Below, one piece after another: positions 31,744 to 42,960 of a DNA stretch of 64,000 nucleotides. The stretch's first letter is position 1, and every line of letters begins with the position of its first letter. A program made the translations under genes and the position numbers. Under the pieces are notes generated by a model, which did not search any database, was not told the origin of the DNA, and saw nothing but the letters and a program-made list of their open reading frames with translations. Source of the stretch: Pseudopyrenochaeta lycopersici. Lineage: Eukaryota; Ascomycota; Dothideomycetes; Pleosporales; Pseudopyrenochaetaceae. Where the stretch lies: NCBI GenBank assembly GCA_003313425.1, contig NHZP01000025.1:62001-126000 (forward strand). Direction: 5' to 3'.

Positions 31744-32290
31744 CTAATCAACTTCTGCCTCGACTAGCTTGCCCTGATCTCTGTAGAGGATGCCCAAGTT
31801 GCTGACCGTGCGAAGCGTCGACGTGTGATCACGCGCAAGTGCCTTCTCCATTCCTTCCAGCGCCCGCCGGTACATCTCCTCTGCGTCGACTAGCTTGCCC
31901 TGATCCGCGTAGAGGAGGCCTAAGTTGTGGATTGCCCAATGTACTGACTTGTCGTCATCCTCATACATGGGCAAACCGTCAACGGTTTTAACGACTTAAT
32001 TGTGGAACAGGCCTTTACCTACACCGTGCACAGCGTTACCCAGGCAATACGAAAAGGAGCTTGGGCCACAGGTCCGGTGCACAGTGTAAAGAAAGGCCTA
32101 TTCACGATTGCACGGGCTATATAGATAACAAAGCTCGTTAAGTCGTTAAAACCGTTAACGGTTTGCCCATGTATGGTCATCCTGCCCCACTGGCCCAGTA
32201 CTAAGAAACTCTTGGCACTTATTAGCATGTCGGGAATACAGTGGACTAGTGAGAAAGTCGCTACCGGCGCGCAGATCATAAAACATGATC
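31744..32290 (-). pseudogene. TPR-repeat fragment of a fungal NLR, split by MITE
   Basis: Downstream of the insertion the minus strand reads HWAIHNLGLLYADQGKLVDA...EMYRRALEGMEKALARDH and TVSNLGILYRDQGKLVEAE, two kinesin-light-chain-type tetratricopeptide repeats. These normally form the sensor end of fungal STAND/NLR proteins. Upstream of the MITE (32184-32290) the same family continues in a shifted frame (LISAKSFLVLGQWG). The nucleotide-binding domain is absent. The piece is a dead C-terminal fragment. Confidence 0.7.
31962..32175. mobile_element. 214 bp hAT-like MITE
   Basis: Terminal inverted repeats of about 37 bases begin CATACATGGGCAAACCGT with one mismatch. They are flanked by identical 8 bp direct repeats, GTCATCCT (31954-31961 and 32176-32183). 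An 8 bp duplication and a CA-initial terminus fit the hAT superfamily. It interrupts the TPR pseudogene. No autonomous hAT is present in the window. Confidence 0.88.
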
Positions 32291-32299
32291 ATATGGGTC

Positions 32300-32829
32300 T
32301 ACGCTTTGCCTAATAAGCTTGCCGCGGCAGCCGAGCTGCTGGACGAGGAGCACCAAGGCCACCCGAAAACCTAAACGACAACAACTTGTACACACTTGGC
32401 TGAATGGGCGGCCACAATGTCATTATTGCATGTCTTCCAGCAGGTCAATTAGGAACAAGCTCCGCTGCCACCGTCGCTTCCCATATGAAGTCAACATTCA
32501 CGTCGATCCGGTTCGGCCTAATGGTAGACATCGGCGGAAGAGTCCCAAGCGGCGAGTCTGACGCCCGGCTTGGGGAGGTAGTGGTCAGTCAACCGTATCA
32601 GGAGCACGGAGGAGTAATTCAGTATGACTTTGGAAAGACTAGAGCTGGTGAATTTATGCGTACAGGCGCTCTCAACACACCGCCGGCCTTCCTCCTTAGC
32701 GCGGTGTCTACGCTACGAGCGAACCATTACCGAGACAGAAGCAGCCTTTTACCCTACATTGCTTTGATGGCGAATTCGACGAGTCGGGGTTCCGGGTACC
32801 GGTCGCCGGTTTGGGTAGACATTCTTTGA
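32300..32829 (+). pseudogene. nucleoside-phosphorylase-like N-terminal domain of a fungal NLR
   Basis: The pattern of a PNP/UDP-phosphorylase-like domain, often found at the N-terminus of fungal NLRs, is visible: AAELLDEEHQGHPK, then in another frame NNLYTLG, a TGA stop just before GGHNVIIACLPAGQLG, then GLMVDIGGRVP, RLGEVVVSQP, GVIQYDFGKT and LLSAVSTLRANH. At least one frameshift and one nonsense codon (CGA-to-TGA-like). It points right, while the TPR fragment immediately to its left points left, and no NACHT/NB-ARC domain lies between or beyond. Confidence 0.72.
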
Positions 32830-33282
32830 TGCGGCGTGCAATCTGAAGGTCAGCAACTAATGTTGGGTGTGGAAAAGTACGTACATGTGCTTGGGCTCGA
32901 TGTGTGATTGGTGACTGAAAGCCATGCCCAGGAGCGGCCACTGCACACAGCACTACCTCTGCGGCTTATAGTCCCCGGTGATGGAGAGCGAAAACAGCCA
33001 GGGCTTGTACCCTCTTCATCGCATCCGGTTCAATCATGAGTTCAAGGTCGTCGCGACCTGTCTCGTACGTCCAGTGGGACCGCTTCCAGAAGTCGTGGAG
33101 CTCATCACGACCCTGAAAGAGACGATAGCACAGCAAAGCGGCATCATTACAAGCCATAACGTGATCATCAGAGCGTCGGAACCGACCTCAAAGCAATCGA
33201 AGAGGTTAACAAGATAGGTAATCAACATTAGCTGATAAAGGACCGATATTGTATACCACGACGGCCGCACCGTGATGATCTT
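32830..33282. other. spacer
   Basis: A 63-codon minus-strand frame (32966-33157) has protein-like composition but no recognisable family; not called. Confidence 0.3.
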
Positions 33283-33789
33283 CTATTCAGAATGGAATTT
33301 TCTCTGCTCTCTTCCTTGTAATCCAATCGCCTTTACTGATATTGGCCTAACCAAATTGGTTGGGTGTGTAACAATTCGTTGCATCTTTAGTTCACGGATA
33401 CGGTCGAAGGAACGGAAGTAGGACTCGAGTTCTCTGGATGCCTTAGTAGATAGCCCTTGCGTTGTCGGGCTATCTAGCACCGAAGAAGTTGTACAACCAC
33501 CCGAAGATGTCGTTAAGTCTAGTTTGAGAGGCGCGATGCACACCGAAGATCTAGTCGGTGGGTTTGGTTTTGGATGCGACTCCTTAAATCGCCTTTCGAC
33601 TCCCCTTGGATGACTATAGGCCTTAAAATTGATGGGAGGTGGAAGGTAGGATATGGAATGAGGCCTGCGCGAGCCTTTCGTATTCTTGATATCGGCCAAA
33701 TAGCATGTGTTAGAGCAATACACGCCCAGATCGATTTGCTTATCGCAGATGAGACAGAAACTCGGGAACCCATCAATTTCTATAGCCAT
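33283..33789 (-). CDS. Ecl1-like small zinc-binding protein
   Basis: 168 residues from ATG at 33789. The N-terminus carries a compact zinc motif, FCLICDKQ...YCSNTCYLAD (C-x2-C ... C-x3-C), the hallmark of the fungal Ecl1/lifespan-factor family. A Ser/Pro-rich disordered remainder follows, with a stop at 33283. Family members are small regulators linked to stationary-phase survival in fission yeast. An in-frame upstream extension to 33861 exists but adds nothing typical. No intron is required. Function here is inferred from the motif alone. Confidence 0.6.
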   Translation of the reverse strand: MAIEIDGFPSFCLICDKQIDLGVYCSNTCYLADIKNTKGSRRPHSISYLPPPINFKAYSHPRGVERRFKESHPKPNPPTRSSVCIAPLKLDLTTSSGGCTTSSVLDSPTTQGLSTKASRELESYFRSFDRIRELKMQRIVTHPTNLVRPISVKAIGLQGREQRKFHSE

Positions 33790-33861
33790 ATTGGGAGGAG
33801 TCGAAGGAGAAGTTACAAATACTCCTAAGGTGAAAGAAGGGAGTAATGTATAGAGCCGCAT

Positions 33862-35819
33862 ATGAGGGATAATAGGGTTTCAAATTTCGGATAATGGTCA
33901 TCTTGGAGTGGTTTTAGAACACTATATACCACAATCGTGGTATTTGGTCCGCGGCGATACAGTTCAAAGACCTAGACGGCAGTATTGGGTGATAGACAGT
34001 AGAGCCAAGTAGTTACGCAGTGATCAGGCAGACAGCAGGCGGCAGCGTGGCTGCACTGAACTTTTGCGCGGGCCTCATGACTGCAGTGTGTCCTGCTTGG
34101 GGGGCTTCCCGTGGTAATTAAAGGGTTGTTAGGTCCTGCCACCCGCTCCTGCCTTTGCCGCTGATTTGCTGCCTTAAACTTTACAACTTGATGTATCGGA
34201 CCGATCAGCAAACTAGCCCCAGATGCGTCGATGACAAGGGACCGCGACGAATCGGTATCGCTTATGCCGCGACAAAACCTGATATCTGAACATCAGAGTT
34301 TTGTTATTGTGGCTTGGATTTTAAATTGCGGAATAGCGAAGCCAGGCCTCTCCTACGAACCCTTTTGTAGAGAAATCATTACTAAATATCATAGAAAACT
34401 TAAGGCTCGTACACCGAAGAAACTATAAATGCGCTCCAATGTAACCCCAACTTAGATGCTAAGATCGTGCTCCAGTCGTTACGCGCCCCTTGAATGGAAA
34501 ACCGAGATGCTACACCTACCTTTCTTCCAAACGATTAGAGCGGGAAGGAAGGGGCAGCGTGACACTTTTGCGATGGAAACAAGTTTGACGCCATGTCGTT
34601 CCTCGTGACCTCTGTTCTCCGCCAAGCTCCAGACCCCTACAGTAGCTAGAGCGCCATCGCAGCCAAATGATGGAACGCTTTGAAGCTGGATAATGCTGGA
34701 CGGCAAGAAGAAGTATAATGTGAAGAGCAATCATAAGGGACAAAAGAGATGAATGTTAGCGTTTCGCTACGTCGAAGATGTCATTTCAAACTAATCTAAA
34801 TCGTGCATGGCGTTCCGCATTTTGACCAAGGCGTTCCAAGGAACGGCAGGCAGTTCCTGTGCCTTCCAAGGCACGAATGGATTGATCGCTCGCGCAACAA
34901 AGATTACGGGACGTGAGGGAAAAGTGGAGATTCGGATACGTTTTTCTTGATGCGTGATGGTATGGCTAACATGTCATTTCTTGCTATTTTCTTTCCTCAC
35001 GAATTAGCATCAATGGATTGACAATACGGAGTGCGGGGTAGCAGCAACAACGTTGGCGCTTAACCTTTGGCTTATCTCGTACATTCCGTGTTTTTTCTTA
35101 TTGCCAAAGTCCGCGGTAGGCTCGGAAAAATTATCCGAAAGGCAGAAATGGGGCCCAAACCAACCAGCCGGTTCTAGCACTCCCACGCTTCCTATAGTTT
35201 CCGCTCCGGAGTGATCCTGCTCCCACCCCCAGGTTTGTGCCCCACCGGGTTCCGGCTGGAATACCGTGTCTCCATTCTCCACATCCCCTCGTTAAACCTA
35301 CATACCTGCATCCATTTTATGGCAAAATCGCCGCTACTCCCAACCCTTCTCTTCATTCCATGCACCTGAGGGTATGGGCCGTTACTATGCGCCAGCTAGA
35401 TACATCTTACAAGGCTTATTCTCTCCATGCCAGAAGCCAACCATGAGAGCTGCTCACCCATTGTCTAACACCATGCTTAACATAAGAAATAAAGAGAGAT
35501 TATACAAACCTGAGAGAGTGTGTATGCCTGATCGAAAATCCATCCATAACCTGCTTGTCCGCCAGTGCCCTTAAGAAGCGCCTCCCCGGCCACTCTTGCC
35601 GACAACTGCAATAGCTGCTTCCCTCGGTAGCGGTTTACCAAGTCGTATTGTTCTTAAACGGCCCAATGCTGATGAGCAGGTTGAGAGAGCGGCGGCGATT
35701 GCGGATGAAAGCGAGGTCTAAAAAGCGAAAATTCGATAGAGGGTAGGAATATCAGGTTATGTATGCTGCCGACTAGCAAAGATCCTCTCATTCTCTTTCC
35801 AGAACGCTGGACATTCGAT
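33862..35819. other. gene-poor 2 kb
   Basis: No gene recognised. A small cluster of GGCGTTCCAAGGAACG-like palindromic words lies near 34825-34880. Confidence 0.35.
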
Positions 35820-35959
35820 CCGACGCCCGGTGTTCGCGCTGGCAGTTTACATAGCGTAGGTTGGTTGTCTCGCACTCAAGGTGGCCCTCTTGTCCACACA
35901 TGTTGCATGTCTCGGGTCGAATGCAATCTCTGGCTCGGTGCCCCAACCTCCTACATCTC
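35820..35959 (-). pseudogene. retroelement zinc-knuckle fragment
   Basis: About 46 residues on the minus strand, CRRLGHRARDC then CNMCGQEGHLEC, then YVNCQREHRASDR. This is two adjacent CCHC-type knuckles followed by the C-x-x-x-EH-A-x-D pattern found near the end of ORF1 proteins of Tad-like LINEs. Both sides are unrelated sequence, so it is an isolated scrap. Confidence 0.6.
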
Positions 35960-35999
35960 GACCTATCAAGTATGTTAAGCGACTAAGCATGTTGACGGA

Positions 36000-37002
36000 C
36001 GGAAGTGCTACATGCAAATGAACGATAGAATGAATTAATGATAACATCGACACTTTCCTTGTTGAAGATGATACTTATTTAAAACTATGCATACTGCACC
36101 TGTACCATCCATACTTTGCTTCCCTTTCGGGGAGAGTCAATTTGAATTGCTAGAAGCCTTCAAAATCATTCCCCCACATCGTGCAGGGCGTTCAGCCAGC
36201 CTTTCGTCTCTGCTCGTGATCAAAGACGATACCCTCTACCAGGATATGACGAAACCAGCAGAGGTCGTCGCAAAGAACCCGGTATATGCTGGCCCTGTGA
36301 AACCGAACGCCTTGCACTCGAGAAGAAGATCAATTACCTGGAGAAAGAAAGGATGACTTTCTCTGCAGCTTCATGGACTGGTTGGAGAACGTGAGCCAGC
36401 GTGAGCTACATCCCCCGTCCCCGCTCCTCAGTTCCGCTAAGAGGTACCTATGCTGACACATCAAAAAGCGTCACATTTTTTCTGCATGGGGTTGGGTGCA
36501 CGATGGCGCAGCCTCGGACATAGGCCCAGCCTGTTACAGTAGATTCCACTTTCAAGTACACCTACAGTCCTGAAAGATCGTCATCTAAAAGCGTGACAAT
36601 GTTCAAGCACTGATAAGACCGAAGGATGATATTTTGGACGAATAGAGATATCGATATGCGCACTTCGTTACTTCGTTAAAGCAAAGCTTTTGCCGACCAT
36701 TTACTAGTGTTCAATCCTTCCATCTCATATAATCAAAGTGCATCTCTTCGAGAAAAGGGGTTACCCATCGCGTACCCACGGTTGCTCCGCTAGTCGTCAC
36801 TTTCTTGGCAGTTGTAGCCTTCCTCTTCCCGATCGCTAACGGCGAGGCCCTCTGTTGCCTATGTAGTATTCCAGTCGGCGAAACTCCTGAAAGTTTCAAG
36901 CAAGGATAACCGAGTAATGACCTTCGAGTGTATATCGCAATGGTGAGATTTGTATCCAACCAAGCCGCCGTAAGTTGGCAACACTGTAGCGCGCATCTCT
37001 TT
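36000..37002. other. gene-poor stretch
   Basis: Short frames only; around 36285-36360 one frame gives a C-x2-C followed by a short heptad-like helix (ERLALEKKINYLEKE), too short to assign. Confidence 0.3.
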
Positions 37003-37330
37003 TTAATCCTCAGTAAAGTCCCCGCCAGAAGCGTCCCGGCCCGGGTTGACCTGTTCATAATCGAAGAACTTGACAAACCTGTAATACCCAGCAGCGACCG
37101 CGGCACCAAGGAACGGTCCGATCCAGTAGATCCAGTGGTAGCCGACGAACTGCGTGGAAGCAACAGCAGGACCAAAGCTTCAAGCTGGGTTCAGCGAGCT
37201 TGTCCGGAAGAACCGGGGACGAATAAGTAGGGATACTTCCGCTTCAAAAGAATTCATACTTACCACGGTGCTGCCGATGCTGCTTGTGCACTGTCGCTAC
37301 CCAGTGGACTCCAAGCTCTTTCTGAGCTAT
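37003..37330 (-). pseudogene. aquaporin/MIP C-terminal fragment
   Basis: The minus strand reads TSSLNPA, a TGA stop (37180-37182), then SFGPAVASTQFVGYHWIYWI, GPFLGAAVAAGYYRF and a charged tail ending at TAA 37003. This is the second NPA half-helix, last transmembrane helix and tail of a major intrinsic protein channel for water or glycerol. The arginine of NPARSFGP, part of the selectivity filter, is replaced by the stop (CGA to TGA). A GTAAGT donor just upstream suggests an original intron. Further upstream the gene is cut off by the pogo remnant at 37327. Confidence 0.75.
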
Positions 37331-37655
37331 CTGTGAGCTAAATTTTGTATCATTGATCGTGTACGTGGTAGGCCTTGTCTTGTGAGGCATTCTATATAGC
37401 GTAGGAGCTCCTGCTCTTGGTGTGGGTGGAGAGCCCGCTGATTTTCGCCGCTGGTGTTGCATGAGGCTGAGACGCCCTGGTGTCTTCGTGCAAGAGTTGT
37501 GCGATCACAACCATACCTTTTTGCCATCTGTCGGTAACTGAATTGTTCTCCAGGCTTTAGCGATTCTATAGCTGCAAGCGTAGCCTCAATTGAGCTCATA
37601 TTAGTGGAGATATCGCGTGTTGAAGTAATGCTGTTGTCAAGGTGGGGTGGCTCGT
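37327..37655 (-). pseudogene. pogo transposon 5' end remnant
   Basis: The terminus ends at 37655 next to TA (37656-37657) and leads into a transposase start at 37599: LKPGEQFSYRQMAKRYGCDR, TTLARRHQGVSAS, then NQRALHPHQEQELLRYIECL. It is truncated after about 90 residues. It is the same family as 24903-25248, and its orientation and remaining length are similar. Confidence 0.75.
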
Positions 37656-37659
37656 TAGG

Positions 37660-38219
37660 CCTATTCCGATGTTGCGGTTAGCGAGGCGGCGCCCGTGGGA
37701 CTCAATCATTCGTAACGCCTAGCTCACCGGCTGAGCTTGAGTTGGGTTGCTTGGCTCGACCATCGTTGTTGCTGCCTGCGCTCACCCCAAGCCCAAGCTT
37801 ATTATCGAAGGAATTGGTGTTTGACGCTTGATCATTAAGTTTGGACTGCCGCGCAATTTCTCTTCTTGCATCAATTGAGCGGTCAAGCCTCCTGCTACAT
37901 GACAATCCGATACGAGTACCCACCGCTGTGTCGGTCTACAAGGGATATCCGGCTTCTTAGACTTCTCAGTTTCTACCTCAGGCTCCCTGAGATGATACCT
38001 TGGCCTGCGACAACAGACATAATAAATACGGCTAAATTTCCCTACCACTGTGCGAGCACGGAGAAACTCTCGGATTGTATCTATTCAGTTGCTAACTGCT
38101 ACGAACTTTAGCACCAAAGTCTTTGTAATCATGGCATCCCGTCTAGAGCGCCGAAGTGTCAATTCAATGTTTTGAGGCCTTAGAAGCAGGGGTAGAAAGA
38201 CAGATAAAGCTTGAACGGC
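37660..38219. other. spacer
   Basis: Nothing recognised in this stretch. Confidence 0.3.
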
Positions 38220-38540
38220 GCAGCGTCGTGCGTTCTGCCAGAGCTACTCAAATTTCTTGTGGCATCGACGCACTCTCAAGTTCTCAGACGAGTGCTTAGT
38301 TCAGAAGGGCTCAGGCCACAACCAAGAGTGGTGCTTTCGATTTCCATGGAAAACACGGAAAAGAGAGATGGTTACTCCTATTAGAACGGGTAGGAGGCCT
38401 GCGCAGATGGTGTGGGGAGCAATATGGCTAAATGAACGTGGGCAGCCAAGGAGGAGCAACCTGGTCATAATGGAGCGCGATCTTGATGCGCCTCAAGGTG
38501 GCTACTCTAGTCAAAGTTACATCAAACGCCCATGTTGAAT
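38220..38540 (+). pseudogene. Tc1/mariner transposase middle fragment
   Basis: Matches the central part of the intact Tc1 at 19315-20442: WHRRTLKFSDEC, FQKGSG-like LVQKGSGHNQEW, AQMVWGAIWLNERG and LVIMERDLDAPQGGYSSQSY. Only the first catalytic Asp is included. Both ends are broken. Confidence 0.8.
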
Positions 38541-38629
38541 AGGTGCGGGGATACGGAGAGGATATCGAGAATATCGTAGCACTTCAAGTAACTGCATATC
38601 CATTACGATGCTATGTTCTGAGCTAGCTA

Positions 38630-38657
38630 CAGTGGGGTTCCAAAAGTTTTTGCCGCT
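38630..38657 (+). repeat. solo Tc1-like terminal repeat
   Basis: CAGTGGGGTTCCAAAAGTTT after TA resembles the Tc1 terminus at 19231 (CAGTGCCCTTCCAAAAGTTC). No partner end or transposase follows. Confidence 0.5.
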
Positions 38658-38852
38658 AATTTTTTTCCTCACCAAAACCCGCTTGGTGGGTGCTAAACTG
38701 ATAAATTAGGCACGACAATCTTGCGAACAGCGGTATGTGGGATGTAGAATCGATGGGGGCCACTGAACACGACGCAAAACCTGCAGCAGGTGATGGGATT
38801 TGATGCTAACCTAGGAAGATTCCTTCGGCATGAGCACTTCCTCTAGTTGAGA

Positions 38853-38990
38853 ATGGCTCGGTCACGGAGCCAGATCATCTACGCGCCTTCAGATGAGGTT
38901 CCCCGAGGCGTGAAGTCCGTCTTCCTCGCCGGCACCACCAGCAAAGTCGACACGACCGACTGCCGTGCATGCCGAACTGAGATCAGTGAC
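38853..38990 (+). pseudogene. nucleoside deoxyribosyltransferase-like N-terminal fragment
   Basis: ATG at 38853, then SQIIYAPSDEVP and KSVFLAGTTSKVDTTDCR, followed by TEISDS. This fits the start of fungal proteins with a nucleoside 2-deoxyribosyltransferase-like fold (FLAGTT...DWR). The Trp is Cys and the rest of the fold is missing. Confidence 0.45.
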
Positions 38991-39439
38991 TCACAGTCTG
39001 TAATACCATTGTTCGAGTACGTGGTACATCTTGTCGCATATCGCCGCTGCATACTATGAGAATGCAGACCACGCATGTCTTACGCAAGGCTCCAAAAAGA
39101 GGGAAAGGAAAAAAGGTGGATAACCAAACATAAATATCTTCTATTACAACTTCTCTCTGGATAGGCGCTATGATCAATACAGCTGCATTTCCTCGACTAT
39201 GGACTTGTAATAGCTGAAGCATGCCACAGTAATAGGATGTCGTGCACTATGTCTTTGATGTACCCGTTATATAACTCGCTGATACAGTTTAGATGCAGCA
39301 GAATACTGCTGCTGTCTATGAAAGAAGAAGGCATGTGACATGTTTTAATACTTCCGACACCGGACAGTTGTGAGAACAGAAAATGAGACGCTAGTCGTAT
39401 CAGGCACAGTAAAGGCAGCGTTTCCCCTTTCTCGCCTTG

Positions 39440-41226
39440 TCAGGCCCGTGGCCTCGCCTGCACAATGGGGCCATTCGGAAATCCGATAATCCAATCCGAT
39501 AGTTGGTACTCTGTTTTGTCCCTCCTTCCTTCCTCCAAGTCCTTGCTGCCGCCTCCAATTAAGGATCCATTAAATCTGAAATCGAACCGCCAAAACAAGT
39601 GCGCAAGTGCAAGTTTGATAGCAAGATAAGCCATGTTTTTCCCAATACAGTTCATCGGGCCAATACCGAATGGGCAGAACGCTCTTTTTTGCGCTGCGAG
39701 CTGTTCGGCACTCACATTATCCTCAACAATCCACCGCTCAGGTCTGAACTCGTTAGGCTCTAGGAAGACATCTCCATTACGGTGGATTACATAGTGTGAA
39801 ACTCCTACTGTGATTCTGGCGGGAATGTGTTGGCCATCGATTTTAGTCCCCCCGGGTAGTACAATCCGCGGCAAACTCCCCGGTTTTGGCGGCGCAACGC
39901 GCAGACTCTCCTCTATACAGGCGTGTAGATACGGTAGCTGATTCAACTTCGGCGTCCGTATTTCCTCTGGCGCCGAAAATGCGTCGCGGATCTCGTTCGC
40001 GAGTTTATCCAGAATCTGCGGGCGCTGAAGACCGTGAAAGAGAAGAGCGCATACAGCTAATGTGACGCCATCACTGCCGGCGGCGATGAACAAAGAGGTG
40101 TCGGCTTGCAACTCTTCGACGGTAAACTCCTTCCCCGTCATTGGATCCTTGCTATTCAACAAATAATGAAATATGTCCTTCCTCTCCTTATCACCCCTCT
40201 TTTCCTTCCTTTTCCTTTCCCTCTCAATACGCTCCGCCAATCTCCCATTGGCAAGGTTAGTATATTTCAGCGAGTCCTTGGCCGACTGTCCAGGGAAGTA
40301 ATCCTGCACGAATGTCCCCATCAATGGGCGGACTAGAACGGCGAAGGGGAGATAGCCAACGTAGTACAGAAATTGGCTTGCGCTCTTCAGCACGGTTGGG
40401 ACGAATCGGTGCTCCTCGTGGTCCAGTAACGCAAAACTTTGTCCGAAGGCCAGATCAGAGATGAAATCGTACCCGTAATATGCGATCCACTGCTGCAGAT
40501 CGAATCCCTCACTCCACTCACCTTTCTTGCATCCCAACTTTTCTGTGAGGTTTTTACAGAGCTTGCGCGCATTGGCATCGATGAGTGGTTCGGCGTCCCG
40601 CAGTGCTTTCTCTGAGAAGGCGGGGGCCATGACGCGCCGGCGGAGGGCATGCTGATGTTGATCGATTACCATTTGGATGGAAGGCGCGCCGGCAGATATA
40701 TCGAGAGTTAGGTACCAATCTCCCTTCTTAACGTGGGCGTTATTGCCGTAGATGGCTTTAAGGGCCTCTGGCGAGCGAAAGGAGAGGCTGTTTGGGCCGT
40801 TGCGGACGATTGGGCCTGCAGGGTATCAGAGTTGGGATGCATCGAGGGGTCTGAAGGGAGGGCTAGTGAGAAGTATTGAGAAGGGAGAGATGCAGTTTAC
40901 CATATTTCTCGTGTGCAAGCAGTTGCTTGATATGTCGATTTCCCTTGATACAGTAGTACACTAGGGGCCAGTCGGAGAGCTTTTCCGATAGACGACCAGG
41001 GTACCGAGCTAGCGGGTGCAGTGTAAGGCGGTAGAGGAGCACAGTACAGTACTATGTCTCCATTTGTGAGTCTTTCACTTCTACATTCTCCTTCGTCGCA
41101 GTCTGAAACATCCATACAGGAACCACTCACCCATACAAACAGTGCAGTCACACAATACACAACAATTTCACTCCTTGACAAGCTTCCCCACACTCCCTTT
41201 ACCTCGCCTAGGATCGAATGTCCCAT
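39440..41226 (-). CDS. cytochrome P450 monooxygenase
   Basis: Three exons, complement(39440..40815, 40901..41051, 41131..41226), 540 residues, ATG at 41226. The N-terminal membrane anchor EIVVYCVTALFVWYCTVLLY is formed across intron 1. LHPLARYPG, a proline-rich hinge, follows. Other landmarks are the I-helix FIAAGSDGVTLAV, where the usual AGxDT is altered, the K-helix EESLRV (ExxR), FRPERW and the heme-binding loop FCPFGIGPMNCIGKN with the axial Cys. It is an ER-anchored enzyme oxidising an unknown substrate. The layout resembles the benzoate-4-hydroxylase/trichothecene-hydroxylase type clans of fungal P450s, often in secondary metabolism, but no biosynthetic partner adjoins it. No damage seen. 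Confidence 0.92.
40816..40900 (-). other. intron 2 of P450
   Basis: GTAAAC donor, GCAG acceptor, phase 1, 85 bp. Confidence 0.78.
41052..41130 (-). other. intron 1 of P450
   Basis: GTGAGT donor, ATAG acceptor, phase 0, 79 bp. Confidence 0.75.
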
Positions 41227-42749
41227 CACTGCCAATGCCGAGTTCGGCCCGTACTGAGAGCTTCCCAGAGAGTAGTACGAGGTAGGGTGGTCGACAACTG
41301 TCAGATTTTTTGCTCCTCGATTTACACCAACAGACCATCCAACTCGGAGAAATCTCTTAGACACGGTGGGTGGCACGGGTCCATGGATGTGTGAAGCGGC
41401 GAAGCACCACTTGAACCGCCACCTCCTGGGAAGATCGAGCCGAAGGCGCCACTCGGGGCCATTGCCGGTTTGTAGAGACGCCATCCATACCGGGAAGCTC
41501 GAGCCCTAACATGGTCAGATATGTCCGGGATGGCTCATTACAAGCCGTGCACAAAGTCCACGGAATGGCGAATTGATTGTTTCACCAGTACCAGGCGATT
41601 CTCCCGGTTCCGCGGCTTACTACAAAGTGCAGGGCCGGCATGGGTGGCGTGCAACGACTTTCCGGGATAGCCTATTCAACAAGCGAGCCGCGCCCCCACC
41701 AGCTTCAATAGCCTACCCAGCCTCTCGTACTTTAGAATAAGTGGGAAATAGAGACTGTGCGCACTCCCCAATACTACGCAAAATAACGTATTTTAACAGC
41801 TAGCATAGATCGTTCTGCATCATATACGGACAAAAAATTGATATATGTTTCTTAGTATTCAGCTGCTACGCTATAGTGTCCGTCCTTGCGCTTCCTGCAG
41901 CCGTGTAGCATAAGTGCCTTATATCCCGGTTATTTTAGCGCACGAGACCCAGCACCACAGCGGTTGCTTCTGTGCGTTCCCATTTGCTCGCACACCCCTT
42001 CGGCACGTTTCGCGTCCAATCTGTCGATATGTGGAGCGCACTCAGCGCCCTTTGCCCATGCTAGGGATCCTTCCTTTTTTTAATACCCCCGTTGGCGCCT
42101 CTTGCATAGCGTTGTGGCCACATGCACTTCAGAAGATTAGCGATTTGTGAGCGCAGCAGCAGGGCTAAGTGCATCATAAACTCTGCGCCTTGGCGAGCTG
42201 ATGAAACCAATAACAGTCATGGTAGACGAGCTATCTTTGATGCCATCGAAGCCTATGTTGAACGGGAGCTGTCTGAGTGCCACCCAGCGCAGCAGGTAAC
42301 CTTTGTTTTTAGTTCCTATTTCGCATCCGCTGCAGCAGGTTGCCCACCGACTGCACGCCCCTGCATGTGCCTCTCAAAGTGCTGCAGCCACCAAGCTCGT
42401 TCGTCGCTCTCGCTCAGGGAGATGCTCGGTTACGTGGCATCTTGACCTTGTGCCACTCAGCGTAGTGTAGTGATTTTGGCCTCTGGCTTTTCAGAGCCTG
42501 TAGCAACTTTCCCGGTTCACACTAGTTGTCGTCGTGATAAAGAATCCCGTGCTTCTCCCTCATGAGGCGTACAAGCTCAACTGTTGCTTAATGACTTCCG
42601 GATCCTGGTATAACTCTCTTGTGGTTTTAATTTCGCTAAACGCTTGTTCTCAACTATAGAGTACGCCGTACGAGGTTGTCTGGTCAGTTCTTGGTGACCT
42701 GGTTAGCGTCACACGCAGCGAGTAGTTTTCGGTTTATATCTTGTGCAGC
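41227..42749. other. spacer upstream of P450
   Basis: No gene recognised in 1.5 kb. Confidence 0.35.
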
Positions 42750-42960
42750 GTCCAATGTAGACAAGCATGCCACGCCAGTCTTGTTCAAGCATACGTTGAA
42801 CTATAACTACCTCCTCTTGCTCAGTGAGCTGCGTCGAATCGCGTCCTGCAATCGTGTGGTGAAGGGCGCGTCGATCTCTAAATATAGGTTCGGTGACGCT
42901 ACACACGGTTGCACCGTGTTGCACGGTCTGAAACTGATCCTGATTAATTGACAAGATAGT
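42750..42960 (-). pseudogene. pogo/CENP-B helix-turn-helix remnant
   Basis: Reads IFRDRRALHHTIAGRDSTQ then LTEQEEVVIVQRMLEQDWRG, the pattern at the start of the CENP-B-type DNA-binding domain in fungal pogo transposases (compare LTPDDEQALIERILDIDQRG in the 12395 protein). No catalytic part follows. Confidence 0.45.

Noticed and set aside
32966..33157. 63-codon minus-strand frame with protein-like look
   Set aside because: No motif, no start context and no continuation in neighbouring frames.
36087..36356. Possible Zn2Cys6 regulator fragment (C-x2-C followed by a leucine-like helix)
   Set aside because: Only two cysteines and frames disagree; insufficient.
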